From assembly GCA_049511415.1 (NCBI GenBank), contig JBEKYC010000007.1, positions 81,499-145,498 on the forward strand: DNA of 64,000 nucleotides. Reading direction: 5' to 3'. Under the pieces are notes generated by a model. That model did no database searches, was not told the DNA's origin, and worked only from the letters and a program-made list of their open reading frames with translations. Position numbers and translations under genes: made by a program. The stretch is from Bog-159 sp049511415. Its GTDB lineage: Bacteria > Acidobacteriota > Terriglobia > Bryobacterales > Bryobacteraceae. This document shows, in pieces, positions 33,578 to 42,759 of this stretch. Within the stretch, counting starts at the first letter, position 1; the number at the start of each line of letters is the position of its first letter.

Positions 33578-35437
33578 TTACGAGGCGGGTTGCGGACCGC
33601 CGTTGGAATCCAGCACCTCGCGCACCTTGGCCAGAAGCGTGTCGGGGGTAAACGGTTTATTCAGGAAGGACGGCGCCGGTTCGCCGGGCGCCTGGTTCGC
33701 CGGACCTTCGCGATAGCCGGACATGTACAACACGCGCAGATCAGGATGCCGCCGCCCCAGCGCACAGCCTAGCTCAAAACCGTTCATCTGCGGCATCACC
33801 ACGTCCGTCAGCACCAGATCGATCTTTTGGGAGTTCTTTTCGTATACGGAGAGCGCGGCGCTTCCATTGGCGGCTTCAATCACGCGGTAACCGCCGTTGG
33901 TCAGCACCGCCGTGATGAGTTTGCGCACGCCTTCTTCGTCATCCACCAACAGAATGGTCTCGGAGCCTTTGGTGGCCGCCGCGCGGCGTGGTGGGACCAC
34001 GGCGACGGCATCCTCGGAGCGCGGCAGATAGATCTCGAATATCGTGCCGCAGTTCACCTGGCTGTAAACCGTGATGTGCCCGTCATTCTGCTTCACGGTG
34101 CCGTAAACCATCGATAGTCCCAGGCCGCTCCCTTGTCCCGGTTCTTTGGTCGTGAAGAAAGGTTCGAACAGCCGCGAGCGTGTATCGGCGTCCATGCCAC
34201 ACCCGGTGTCGCTGACAGCCAGCAGCACGTGCGCGCCTGGCTTCACGTTGGCTTTCTTGGCGGTGGCCTCGTCTAACTCCACATTCGACGTCTCCAATAC
34301 GAGTTTGCCGCCGTTGGGCATGGCGTCGCGTGCATTGGTCGCCAGGTTGATGATGGCCTGCTGCATCTGCGCGGGGTCTACGCGCACATGTCCCAGCGCG
34401 GGCCCCGGCAGCACAATCAGTTCCACCGCGTCACTCAGCAAGCGCCGTAACATGGGCGCCATTCCGGCGATCAAGCCGTTTAATCCGGTTACTTGGGGTT
34501 CGGCGGACTGGCCGATTCCGAAAGTCAACAGTTGCCGGGTCAGGGCCGCCGCGCGCTCGCCTGCGTAAAGAATTTCGTCCGCGAACCGCCGCAAGGGGCT
34601 GGTCGTGGGCATGCTCGAGCGCAGCAGTTCGCTGTATCCGTTGATTACGGTCAGGATGTTATTGAAATCTCCCGCTACGCCGCCGGCCAGGCGGCCCACC
34701 GCGTCCATTTTGCGCGCGTGGCTGAGTTGCTCCTCCAGTTGCCGCCGGCTCGTGATGTCCCGGAACACAATAATCGCGCCCTGCAATCGGCCGCGCTCGT
34801 CGCACAGCGGCGCGGCGCTTTGTTCGATGGCGATCTCCGTCTTGTCCCGCGCCACCAGCAGCACCGGTCCCGTATTGTGCGCCGTGGCTCGCACCAGGAT
34901 CGCGTCCCGCGCGGGGCTGCCGGCGGGTTCCCGGCTGCCTTCATCGATCACACACAGAACCTCGCTTACCGGGCGTCCCGCCGCCTCGCTGCCACGCCAT
35001 CCGGTCAGCGCTTCCGCGACGGGATTGAGAAACGTAACACGCTCCTCGCGATCGGTGGCCACTACGCCATCGCCGATGCTGGATAGCGTCGCAGTCAGCA
35101 TGTTGCGGCTGGAATGAAATCCGGAAACCAGCGCCGTCGCCGCTACCGAAATAGCCACGAACGAAAGCAGGGTCGCCGCCAGATTGGCGCCCCCGGCCCG
35201 CCCGGTTTCCCCTAACTGCACCATCAGCGCTCCCAGCGCCAAGGTCGAGAGAGCCGTAGCCGAAAATCCTCCGACGTGTCCGTAATACCATGCACTGACA
35301 AATACCGCGACCAGGAATGGTAGGAAGAAGTCCGGTTCCAGCAGGGGCCGCAGCAGCAGTGACACCAGCACCGCGAACGTGGTGAGGGCCAAGGCAAACA
35401 CACTGCTGTGAAGGTACGAATCCTTGAGCTTGAACAC
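33578..35437 (-). CDS. Hybrid histidine kinase-like protein lacking the phospho-accepting His
   Basis: 619 residues from GTG 35437. About four transmembrane helices (10-125, DUF4118-like), a PAS domain (~130-245), a HisKA-like helix, a full HATPase_c domain (N box NLATNARDAM, G1 DTGCGMD, G2 GQGSGLGLSM), and a receiver domain with phospho-acceptor Asp545 (VLTDVVMPQMNG) and Lys in FLNKPF. In this subfamily the HisKA box reads GRLAGGVAHDFNN; here it is GRLAGGVAGDFNN, with Gly256 (codon GGA) for His. It should bind ATP but not autophosphorylate in the usual way. It may be a scaffold, a phosphatase, or non-functional. Co-transcribed with the serine hydrolase downstream. Confidence 0.9.
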   Translation of the reverse strand: MFKLKDSYLHSSVFALALTTFAVLVSLLLRPLLEPDFFLPFLVAVFVSAWYYGHVGGFSATALSTLALGALMVQLGETGRAGGANLAATLLSFVAISVAATALVSGFHSSRNMLTATLSSIGDGVVATDREERVTFLNPVAEALTGWRGSEAAGRPVSEVLCVIDEGSREPAGSPARDAILVRATAHNTGPVLLVARDKTEIAIEQSAAPLCDERGRLQGAIIVFRDITSRRQLEEQLSHARKMDAVGRLAGGVAGDFNNILTVINGYSELLRSSMPTTSPLRRFADEILYAGERAAALTRQLLTFGIGQSAEPQVTGLNGLIAGMAPMLRRLLSDAVELIVLPGPALGHVRVDPAQMQQAIINLATNARDAMPNGGKLVLETSNVELDEATAKKANVKPGAHVLLAVSDTGCGMDADTRSRLFEPFFTTKEPGQGSGLGLSMVYGTVKQNDGHITVYSQVNCGTIFEIYLPRSEDAVAVVPPRRAAATKGSETILLVDDEEGVRKLITAVLTNGGYRVIEAANGSAALSVYEKNSQKIDLVLTDVVMPQMNGFELGCALGRRHPDLRVLYMSGYREGPANQAPGEPAPSFLNKPFTPDTLLAKVREVLDSNGGPQPAS

Positions 35438-35519
35438 AATAATGCTCAGTTACAGAATACTATAAGTGATGGCGTTCACACTAACTCGCGCCTGTTTCCT
35501 CTGGCAGAAAACTGACCCA

Positions 35520-35979
35520 CTCCGCGTCGTCCTCAATCTGCTGGTCCACACTCACCCTCAACCAGGCCATCCAGCGCGACGAACGGTACAGCCACCAGCG
35601 GCTCTTCTCCATATTGTTTGGCGTCTTTTCCCAGGCGCTCGCGCTCGCGCTGGTCGGCATCTTCAGCGTCGTCCCTTACAGCGTCGCGTAGCGCACCACG
35701 GAGTTCGGCGTCCGCCTGGCGTTCGGCGCGCCGCGCGCTCACGTCCTGTGGGTCGCTACGCGCATCGCGCTCGTCAGCGCGGCTGCGGGCATTGTCATCG
35801 GTCTTCCATCGGATAGCTTTCTCGGCGGCGTTCTCGCCCACTGGATGCAAAACGCCTTTGCTGCAGGCAGTTTGTTCGCAGCCGCCGCGCTCCTCGCTCT
35901 TAGCGCACTTCTCGCCTGCCTGTTGCCCATTCGCCACGCCATCGCCGTTCCACCCGCCGAAGCTCTCCGCAATGAATAA
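35520..35979 (+). pseudogene. Remnant of an acidobacterial duplicated permease (ADOP/MacB-like), C-terminal part
   Basis: The plus-strand frame from about 35542 to TAA 35977-35979 reads NQAIQRDERYSHQRLFSILF, then ALALALVGIFSVVPYSVA, a TAG stop at 35689-35691, then RTTEFGVRLAFGAPRAHVLW and the final ACLLPIRHAIAVPPAEALRNE. This is the well-conserved last quarter of ABC permeases of the ADOP type, where Q normally follows SVA, so the TAG is a CAG-to-TAG change. A shifted piece upstream (DPLRVVLN) suggests another frameshift. The first ~650 residues are absent. Confidence 0.8.
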
Positions 35980-36090
35980 AGCGTGTCCCATCTGACCAGC
36001 GCGCGGGTGCCTCTGATTTTTAGGCACGGCTCCCGAAAGCTCACTGTGGATTGACAGCGAGCGGAGCAGGCGCATCCTTGATCAAAAACT

Positions 36091-37329
36091 CTAATTCTGC
36101 CCCTCTCCCGCTTCCCTCGCAGGCGGCGCCGGCGTGGATGCGCCCCGGCCCAGCCGCAGATTCTGAAAATCCTTGCCGCTGATCACGTAATACCAGTCCG
36201 CAAACCGGTCGTTCAACTCATGCGCGGCGCGCTCCCCGGCGGCTGCATCGCCAGCGTACGCCGCCGCCTTGGCCTGATCGAAATGCGCCATCACAAACAG
36301 TGTCCGGTTGTCACTAGGCGCGCTGGACTTGCTCTCGCCACCCGCCACGCCACCGAAACGCAGCGAGTAGACTAACCCGTTGTTCGTCTCCACGTTCATG
36401 TCGCCCTCCGCCGAGTACAGTCGCCCCTCCGGCGTAAACACGAAACCCTTCTCGCGCAGCGAGAGCGCGGTTTCCAGCGTCAGTTCCAACTGCTCCTTGC
36501 GCAGGCCGGCGGCCAGATTGGGCGGCTTGGGAAGCACATCCACGATTTTCAAGCCGTCGAGCGCCGCAGCCAGCGCATGCACGGCGGGCATATCCAGCTT
36601 TTGGCCGCTCGCCACTTTCCAATCGCCTTTGTCGTGAGTAAGTACGGTGGTATCCATGTTACTCATGCGGCCGGCGGCCAAATCCACGTTGTAGCGATTC
36701 ACCGTAACTTTGCGTATGGAATCGCCGGCGATGCGCAGCAGGCCCGCATTTACCCAATCGGCGAAGCGCGCGGAGGGATCCGCGCTGGTCTTTACTTCGT
36801 ATGTGCGTTTCCCGCCCGGCAGTCGCACATACCGGTAGCCCGGCTTGCCTTCCACCGCTTTGCCCAGGATGTAGTCGGCCAGGATATCGCCGCGCGCGTC
36901 GCGCAACGTGACGTGCTTGCCGCGGCCGGTCAGTCCGCCGGTCTTTTCGTCCATCGGATCGACCACGCCGTACTTGGCGTGATCGAGCGCGGAATCGGAG
37001 CGCACCATATCCTTCTTCAGATCCATCAGTGCGCCCGCCGTCTTCGCCAGGCGGTCGCCGATATCGACCCGGTAGTTGTAATGCGACGCAATCACCCATT
37101 TGCCTTGTTGAAACTGGACTTTGAGGGGCAGGGCCGTGGCCGTGGCTTCGTCGTAATCGATCACTTCGATGGTGCGCGGCGCCTGCGGATCGGTAAAGTT
37201 CGGATAAAACGCCTGCCCCTGGTCGCTCATGATGGTGGGCACGCGGCTCTCCGGCTCAATGACTGCGGCCGATATGGCGAGCACCATGGCGGCGCCTGCC
37301 AGGATAGCGGTCTGGGCAGCCTCGTTCAT
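36091..37329 (-). CDS. DUF4340 domain protein of a GldG-type ABC system
   Basis: 412 residues with an N-terminal hydrophobic segment (TAILAGAAMVLAISAAV). The DUF4340 pattern includes YRVDIGDRLAKTAGALMDLK, YILGKAVEGKPGYRYVRLPG and DWKVASGQKLDM. DUF4340 proteins are the usual third partner of ABC-2/GldG operons. The ATG overlaps the upstream stop (ATGA), so translation is coupled. Extracytoplasmic, function unknown. It ends in a Pro/Ala-rich tail. Confidence 0.85.
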   Translation of the reverse strand: MNEAAQTAILAGAAMVLAISAAVIEPESRVPTIMSDQGQAFYPNFTDPQAPRTIEVIDYDEATATALPLKVQFQQGKWVIASHYNYRVDIGDRLAKTAGALMDLKKDMVRSDSALDHAKYGVVDPMDEKTGGLTGRGKHVTLRDARGDILADYILGKAVEGKPGYRYVRLPGGKRTYEVKTSADPSARFADWVNAGLLRIAGDSIRKVTVNRYNVDLAAGRMSNMDTTVLTHDKGDWKVASGQKLDMPAVHALAAALDGLKIVDVLPKPPNLAAGLRKEQLELTLETALSLREKGFVFTPEGRLYSAEGDMNVETNNGLVYSLRFGGVAGGESKSSAPSDNRTLFVMAHFDQAKAAAYAGDAAAGERAAHELNDRFADWYYVISGKDFQNLRLGRGASTPAPPAREAGEGQN

Positions 37330-39941
37330 GCAACCTCCCGCGCCACCAGCCGATCCTCCGGGACACCCATGCGTTCGCGCCGCAGGCGCCGCACGGAGAC
37401 AATCAGAAATACGATAAACGCCGGAATGGGCGGCAAGGCCACCGCCATCAGCTTGATCGTATTCTGAATGCCGCGGATGGAATTCTCCATCTCCGCGCGG
37501 CTGTCCTCGATCTGGCGCTGCTTCTCGTCGTCGATATTGGCGCGCGAAACCTCCAGCCGCCGGTTCTCCGCCGACTTCAAATTGGCGATCATTACTTCCT
37601 TGGTCTGGTCGTCCAGATCGCCGCGCTCTTCCACCTGACGCACCGAATGGTCCAGGCGTGCCTGCGCTTCCTTTAGTCGCTGATCGGCCAGTATCTCGGC
37701 CTGCTGCGACTCGCGCAACCGCTGCGCTTCATAAGTGCGCGTGCGGGCTTCCACGGCCTCCAGGGTGCGCTGCTTCGGACGCCGCTTGCGCAGCGCAATG
37801 AACGACGGATCGCCCGCCAACTGGTCCACGCAATTCAGTAGAAATGTCACATTATCGAAATTCAGATTCTCGATGCCGTGCCGCCGCAGTTCGAAAAACT
37901 GCTCGCTCATTAAATCTGCATCGGCTATGACGATGGCATTCACCGGACCCTGGCTGCCCTTGCCCTGTATGCGGGCGGCCATCACGTGATTGCCATTATC
38001 CGGATCGTGTGTCACATCCTGATTGATGGCTACGCCAAACACATTGCGCTGCACCACGTCGTCCCAGCGGACCAATCCGGAGTCGCCGCTGGTCTGCAGC
38101 AGCGGCACAAATGGCGCGCCGCCCTGGCTTTTCAGCACGCCGGGATACAGCAGCACTACCTCCTGCAAGCCTGCGGTAATTGCATCCTTCTGGTTGAAAC
38201 CCTTGGCGCCCACGAACACCACTTCCTTGGGCAGGCTCTTCAGTTGCGGGTGCGGATTGTAGTTGTCCCAGGCGATGCGGTTAGTCTGCCAGTTGACACC
38301 CAGCAGATCCAGCAGCGGACGGAGGTTGGCTTTGGACGACGGAGGCGCCTGCGCAAACGGTCCGCTGGCTGCCGCTTCTTGCGGCGCCAGGTCCAGGTCG
38401 AAGGCCGGCATGGGATCGACCAGCAGCAAAACGGGTTTGCCGCGCCCCACATAAGCCGTCAGCCGGTCTGCCTGCGGCTGCGTCAAGGCGGAAGGCGCCG
38501 CCACCAGCAGCGTATCCAGATCCTCCGGATAATCCGCGTCGGGCGCGACTTGCGTCACCTCATATTGCTTGCGCAACTCGGCCACTATAGACCATTCCTG
38601 CGTCTGCGCGCGGCTTTGAAAGTCGAGGCCGCCAAACAGTTTCGCCGGAGTATTCAAAATGCCGATCTTTTTGCGTTTGGCGCGCGAAACCACCCGGATG
38701 GACCTCAACAACTCGTACTCCACCGGCAGCCCGCGATCGAAAAACGGAATCACGAATTCCTGGGAACCGCGCGTGAAAGCAACTCCTAAGAAGATCTCAT
38801 TCATCACGCGCGCGCTTTCCTCGCTGGCCGGCACGCGAAACGGCTTGATGCCGAAGCGCTCCTGTGCCTCGCGCGCCTGTGGCGAATACTTTACGGTTTC
38901 CACGATGCGCGTGTCCACGCCGCCGTGGGAGGTGGCCTGGAATTCCCGCAGCACGGCTACCAGTGCGCTGCGCGCCTCCACGTAGCCGCGCGGCACGTCG
39001 GGGCTGAAATATGCCTGTATGAAGACCGGGTCGCGCGCGCTGAGGGATCGCAGTAGCGTCTTGGTTTCGGGCGAGAGTGAATGAATCTGCTCGGATGTCA
39101 CGTCCAGCCGCAGGCGCGCGGTGGATGCCAGCAGCGTCAGGCTGGCCACAATCACCGCCAGCGCCGCGGCCCGTGCGAAAAGATGCCCGCGCATCCAGGG
39201 AGCTTTCGGCCCGGTGACCCAGCGCCGGCGGCCCAGCAGGATGACATTCAAATACAGCGTGGCGGCCGCGAACGCCGCGAAGTAGACCAACGGTCCCAGC
39301 GTGATGACGCCGCTGGCCAGATCGCGGAACTGCTCCGGGACCGACAGCTTCTCGGCAACCCGCTGGATCGCGCCCGTCACAATCGCGCCGGCCGAGCTGA
39401 GGAACACCGGCGCCGAGCAGAAGACCGCGCCCAAAATGAACGCCACGGTCAGGTTATCCGTCAACGCCGAGGCCAGCATGCCGGCCGTTAGCAGCGCCGC
39501 GCCCATCAGCCAGTAGCCCAGGTAGGTGGAAAACATCAGGCCCGGATCGGGGCTGCCGAGCCAGCAGAGCACCACCACGTGGCTGAGCGAGAAGAGTAAC
39601 GCCACCGTGTAAATCGCCAGTGCGGCGAGGTATTTTCCCAGCACGATTTGCAGGTCGGTGGCGGGCAACGTGAACAGCAGTTCCTCGGTGCCCTGTTTTT
39701 TCTCCTCGGCCCACAGGCTCATGCTGATGGCTGGAACCAGGAAGATCAATAAATACGGGAAGAAACGGTTGAGCTGATCCAGGTTGGCCAGGTTGGTGGC
39801 GAAGAAGCGCTCCTGCCAGAAGGCCGCCATGGCGCTCAGGAAAACGAACAGGGTGATGAAGACGTATCCGGTGGGAGTGGCGAAGTAGGAGGCGAGCTCG
39901 CGCCAAATGATGGCGCGCACTACACGTTTGTGGTGGTGCAT
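37326..39941 (-). CDS. Fused ABC-2 permease and GldG-like protein
   Basis: 871 residues, ATG 39941 with AAAGGAGG upstream. Residues ~1-250 are an ABC-2/GldF permease of six helices (RELASYFATPTGYVFITLFVF; MSLWAEEKKQGTEELLFTLP). From ~265 the protein continues as a GldG-like part (LRLDVTSEQIHSLSPETKTLL; KKIGILNTPAKLFG; LLVDPMPAFDLD), ending in a coiled coil rich in Glu/Arg/Lys (~720-830) and a last helix (LMAVALPPIPAFIVFLIVSV). In gliding bacteria GldF and GldG are separate. Likely an exporter or envelope-trafficking machine with the ATPase upstream. Overlaps that gene by 22 bases. Confidence 0.9.
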   Translation of the reverse strand: MHHHKRVVRAIIWRELASYFATPTGYVFITLFVFLSAMAAFWQERFFATNLANLDQLNRFFPYLLIFLVPAISMSLWAEEKKQGTEELLFTLPATDLQIVLGKYLAALAIYTVALLFSLSHVVVLCWLGSPDPGLMFSTYLGYWLMGAALLTAGMLASALTDNLTVAFILGAVFCSAPVFLSSAGAIVTGAIQRVAEKLSVPEQFRDLASGVITLGPLVYFAAFAAATLYLNVILLGRRRWVTGPKAPWMRGHLFARAAALAVIVASLTLLASTARLRLDVTSEQIHSLSPETKTLLRSLSARDPVFIQAYFSPDVPRGYVEARSALVAVLREFQATSHGGVDTRIVETVKYSPQAREAQERFGIKPFRVPASEESARVMNEIFLGVAFTRGSQEFVIPFFDRGLPVEYELLRSIRVVSRAKRKKIGILNTPAKLFGGLDFQSRAQTQEWSIVAELRKQYEVTQVAPDADYPEDLDTLLVAAPSALTQPQADRLTAYVGRGKPVLLLVDPMPAFDLDLAPQEAAASGPFAQAPPSSKANLRPLLDLLGVNWQTNRIAWDNYNPHPQLKSLPKEVVFVGAKGFNQKDAITAGLQEVVLLYPGVLKSQGGAPFVPLLQTSGDSGLVRWDDVVQRNVFGVAINQDVTHDPDNGNHVMAARIQGKGSQGPVNAIVIADADLMSEQFFELRRHGIENLNFDNVTFLLNCVDQLAGDPSFIALRKRRPKQRTLEAVEARTRTYEAQRLRESQQAEILADQRLKEAQARLDHSVRQVEERGDLDDQTKEVMIANLKSAENRRLEVSRANIDDEKQRQIEDSRAEMENSIRGIQNTIKLMAVALPPIPAFIVFLIVSVRRLRRERMGVPEDRLVAREVA

Positions 39942-40690
39942 GCGCCTCCTTTCTCGAAAGCGCCCTCGGTGAGAGCGTAGAAGGCTGCGTCCAGCGTGGC
40001 ATATCCGGCTTGCATTTCCGCGGGCGTGCCGTCGAACACCACCCGCCCCCGATTGATGAAGATCACGCGGTCGGCCATGGCTTCCACTTCCTGTAGAATG
40101 TGCGTGGAAAGCAGGATGGTCTTGTTGCGCCCCAGTTCGCGGATGGTCTGCCGGACCTCGCGCGTCTGGTTCGGGTCGAGCCCGCTGGTGGGCTCGTCCA
40201 TGATCAGCACGTCCGGCTCGTGCAGCAGCACCTGGGCCATGCCGGCGCGCTGGCGGTAGCCTTTGGAAAGCTTGTGCAGGGGCTTCTCGATAACGGTCTC
40301 GAGCGCGCAGCGTCCCACCACCGCGTCGATGCGCTGTTGCAGGTAGGCGCCGGTAAGGCCGCGCGCGTGTCCGAAGAAGCGCAGCAGGCTAAGCGGCGTC
40401 ATGTCCGGGTACAGTGGGCCATTCTCCGGCAGATAGCCCAGCCGCTCCGCGGCCGCGATGCGGTCCGTGGCGACGTCCAGGCCCCCGATCCGCGCCACGC
40501 CCGCGCTGGGCGCCAGATAGCCGGTCAAAATCTTCATGGTGGTGGACTTGCCCGCGCCGTTGGGGCCCAGGAAAGCCGCCACCTGGCCTTGCGGGATGGA
40601 GAAAGTCACCTCGCGAATGGCGGCGAAGTCTCCATAGAACTTGCTGAGGCCGTTGGCCTCGATCATTGGAACCGGACTTGGTGCAGACAT
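39920..40690 (-). CDS. ABC transporter ATP-binding protein (GldA/ABC-2 type)
   Basis: 256 residues. Walker A GPNGAGKSTTMK, signature LSKGYRQRAGMAQ, Walker B VLIMDEPTSGLDPNQ, and the H-loop in LLSTHILQEVEAMADR. All motifs are intact. It energises the fused permease encoded immediately downstream (22-base overlap). Together with the DUF4340 gene this is a three-gene operon resembling gldA-gldF-gldG; substrate unknown. Confidence 0.95.
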   Translation of the reverse strand: MSAPSPVPMIEANGLSKFYGDFAAIREVTFSIPQGQVAAFLGPNGAGKSTTMKILTGYLAPSAGVARIGGLDVATDRIAAAERLGYLPENGPLYPDMTPLSLLRFFGHARGLTGAYLQQRIDAVVGRCALETVIEKPLHKLSKGYRQRAGMAQVLLHEPDVLIMDEPTSGLDPNQTREVRQTIRELGRNKTILLSTHILQEVEAMADRVIFINRGRVVFDGTPAEMQAGYATLDAAFYALTEGAFEKGGACTTTNV

Positions 40691-40848
40691 GCTACGCGAG
40701 GGCTAATACTACAGATTTACCACAGCGCGCGGGTGCCCGCCTGGGGCGTACGGGGCTTGCGTTGTCATTGCGCTGAAACGATTCCGTCCCGAGTGTCACT
40801 AAACAGTTGGGGAAGACGTCCGGAGTCTGTTGAAAAAGGGAGGGCCAC

Positions 40849-42306
40849 ATGGCATCCGTCACAGTTGTTAAAGCGGAAATCAAGCGTGTTTTTCGCCTGT
40901 TCATCAGCTACGCCCGGGAAGACGCCAAGGTCGCGATTGCCGTGAGTAACGCACTCCAAACAACGCTCGGCCCGTCGGCGAAAGTGTTTATCGACAGCGG
41001 TTTGCCGTACGGCCTGAATTTCGAGGATGAGATTCGCAAGGAACTCGACGGAACCGACGCTCTAGTGGTTATCGATTCGGATACGCTGAAACCGCCTTTC
41101 GGGTGGACCGGCACGGAGTTGGGTCGCTTTATGCATGCCATGGAGATTGATTCCGGCGACCGTGACTTCAAGCGCCGGATTATCCCTGTCTATGCGGAGA
41201 AACCGTCGGATGTTTTGGCACGCCACCAGGGCATCAAAATCGGGATACTGCGCAGCACGCTGGCCGCAACGCCCCAGGAATACGAAACCAGCTTGGCAGA
41301 TCTGGGTTGGAACCACCCCACGGTAGAGTTCCTGCGAGCCCTCCAGTCCGACGTTGACCATCTTCTCAAAGCTGTCAATGGTGTCGAAATTCCCCACTCA
41401 CCGGACCAGCGCGACTTGCCGGAAGTGGTGCGGCAGATGCAGCGGTCTATATTTATGTATTTGAAGACCACTCCCGAGTCCACCCTTAAACCCCAAAAGC
41501 AGATCACCATTAGAACCAACGAAGCCGCGCTGAATTCCAAAGAAGGGGAACTGCCTGACGACGCGCTGCTCATCCCGGTTGGTTCCGGATTGCCCATGTC
41601 TATTTTTGGGATCGACAGCGTCGAGATGGATTGGGGCGAATTTCAGCGCCGGACGCGGAAGTCCAAGTTCCGGGACTCCTGGGTGGATGCCATCACCGGC
41701 GTGGTGACCTCCTCAAAAGAACTGGAAATCGATAACAGCCAAGTCATCGTCTCGAATGACGAGACCCACACCTATCGCGTGATCCTGACCACCGGAACCA
41801 AATATTATGATGGCGTCCGCGAATATAACCTGTATTTCGTAGAATATTTGCGGCGCCGCGACTTTGGAGATCCCGAGACCACCCTGCTGCTGAAGGGCCT
41901 TAACCTGTTTTGCCGTTTCCGTTTCATGTTCCTCGAAGAGAACAGCGAATTCTCCAGTCTCAATTGCGCGATAGCGCGAAAATTGACGGATTTTGGTCGT
42001 GAAATGGACCGCGAGCTAGGCTTAATCCAGCGGGATGCCCAGGAATTAGGTTTGGATAGGGCGTCCAGCCTCGTTCCCTACGTCGACAAGTCTCGAATCA
42101 TGGCCATGGTCGCGGTCTGGCGTCCGCTCGAGGTTAAGATACGAGGCTTGCTCTCCCAGATCCGGTGCGCTGGGCCGGATTCGGAAAAGTACCGGGAGCC
42201 GCTGGTGGCTGCCCTGAGCGAACTGGAGACAAATCTGAATCCGCTCAACGCGGAGGCGATTACCGAGATGGCCGAGAAACTGAAACGCCCCCCTGCCGCC
42301 TCGTAA
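40849..42306 (+). CDS. TIR-domain protein with unrecognised C-terminal domain
   Basis: 485 residues, ATG after GGGAGGG. Residues ~14-140 are a TIR domain: LFISYAREDAKVA (box 1), VFIDSGLPYG, ALVVIDSDTL, and GWTGTELGRF, where Glu90 sits where NAD-cleaving TIRs have the catalytic Glu. Residues ~190-485 are not recognised; they include KQITIRTNEAAL, SIFGIDSVEMDWGEF, YRVILTTGTKYYDGVREYNL and LKGLNLFCRFRFMF, followed by a helical end. There is no membrane segment. It stands alone between an ABC operon and a lipoprotein gene. By eye its codons are more AT-rich than its neighbours', which suggests transfer. NAD hydrolysis in phage defence or abortive infection is possible but unproven. Confidence 0.8.
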   Translation: MASVTVVKAEIKRVFRLFISYAREDAKVAIAVSNALQTTLGPSAKVFIDSGLPYGLNFEDEIRKELDGTDALVVIDSDTLKPPFGWTGTELGRFMHAMEIDSGDRDFKRRIIPVYAEKPSDVLARHQGIKIGILRSTLAATPQEYETSLADLGWNHPTVEFLRALQSDVDHLLKAVNGVEIPHSPDQRDLPEVVRQMQRSIFMYLKTTPESTLKPQKQITIRTNEAALNSKEGELPDDALLIPVGSGLPMSIFGIDSVEMDWGEFQRRTRKSKFRDSWVDAITGVVTSSKELEIDNSQVIVSNDETHTYRVILTTGTKYYDGVREYNLYFVEYLRRRDFGDPETTLLLKGLNLFCRFRFMFLEENSEFSSLNCAIARKLTDFGREMDRELGLIQRDAQELGLDRASSLVPYVDKSRIMAMVAVWRPLEVKIRGLLSQIRCAGPDSEKYREPLVAALSELETNLNPLNAEAITEMAEKLKRPPAAS

Positions 42307-42341
42307 GACCACTTCGCCAAGCGCGCGCCTCTGCCCATAGG

Positions 42342-42347
42342 TATAAT
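42342..42347 (+). promoter_or_regulatory. Consensus -10 TATAAT for the small lipoprotein operon
   Basis: TATAAT is followed by 7 bases and then the GTG at 42355. There is no ribosome-binding site, so the mRNA is likely leaderless. Confidence 0.5.
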
Positions 42348-42354
42348 CAAGAGC

Positions 42355-42759
42355 GTGAGAAGCTTAGCTCCCCTGCTGCTGTGCCTCGCTCTGGCCGGCT
42401 GCCATCGTGATATTCAGAACGAAGACGCCGTCAAGCGCGGCGTAATGGACTACCTTTCTACCCGCCAGGGTCTAAACCTCTCCTCCATGAGCGTCTCGGT
42501 CACGTCTCTGGTTTATCGCCAGAACGAAGTCGATGCCACCGTGGTGTTCTCACCCAAGGGTTCCGACGCTGCGCAGCCCATGACCCTGCATTATCTCCTG
42601 GAGCGTAAAGGCGATCGCTGGGTAGTGAAGCCGCGCGCCACCAGCGGGAATCCGCACGGCGGCATGGGAGCCAGTCCCCACGGCGGTATGGGCATGCCCC
42701 CTGCCGGCGGAGCCTCCGGTACGCTGCCGCCAGGCCATCCCACGGTGCCCCCGCAATGA
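42355..42759 (+). CDS. Small lipoprotein with a His/Gly/Met/Pro tail
   Basis: 134 residues from GTG 42355. Signal peptide and lipobox: RSLAPLLLCLALAGC, with Cys16 as the lipidated residue. A compact middle domain (KRGVMDYLSTRQGLNLSSMS; YLLERKGDRWVVKP) follows. The C-terminal ~35 residues repeat PHGGMG (NPHGGMGASPHGGMGMPPAGG), a pattern able to bind soft or divalent metals. Not recognised as a named family. The stop overlaps the next ATG (ATGA), coupling it to the flavoprotein. Confidence 0.75.
   Translation: MRSLAPLLLCLALAGCHRDIQNEDAVKRGVMDYLSTRQGLNLSSMSVSVTSLVYRQNEVDATVVFSPKGSDAAQPMTLHYLLERKGDRWVVKPRATSGNPHGGMGASPHGGMGMPPAGGASGTLPPGHPTVPPQ

Noticed and set aside
42601..42720. PHGGMG repeats as a nucleotide tandem repeat or CRISPR-like element
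   Set aside because: Only two imperfect units lie inside a coding frame, with no regular spacers.
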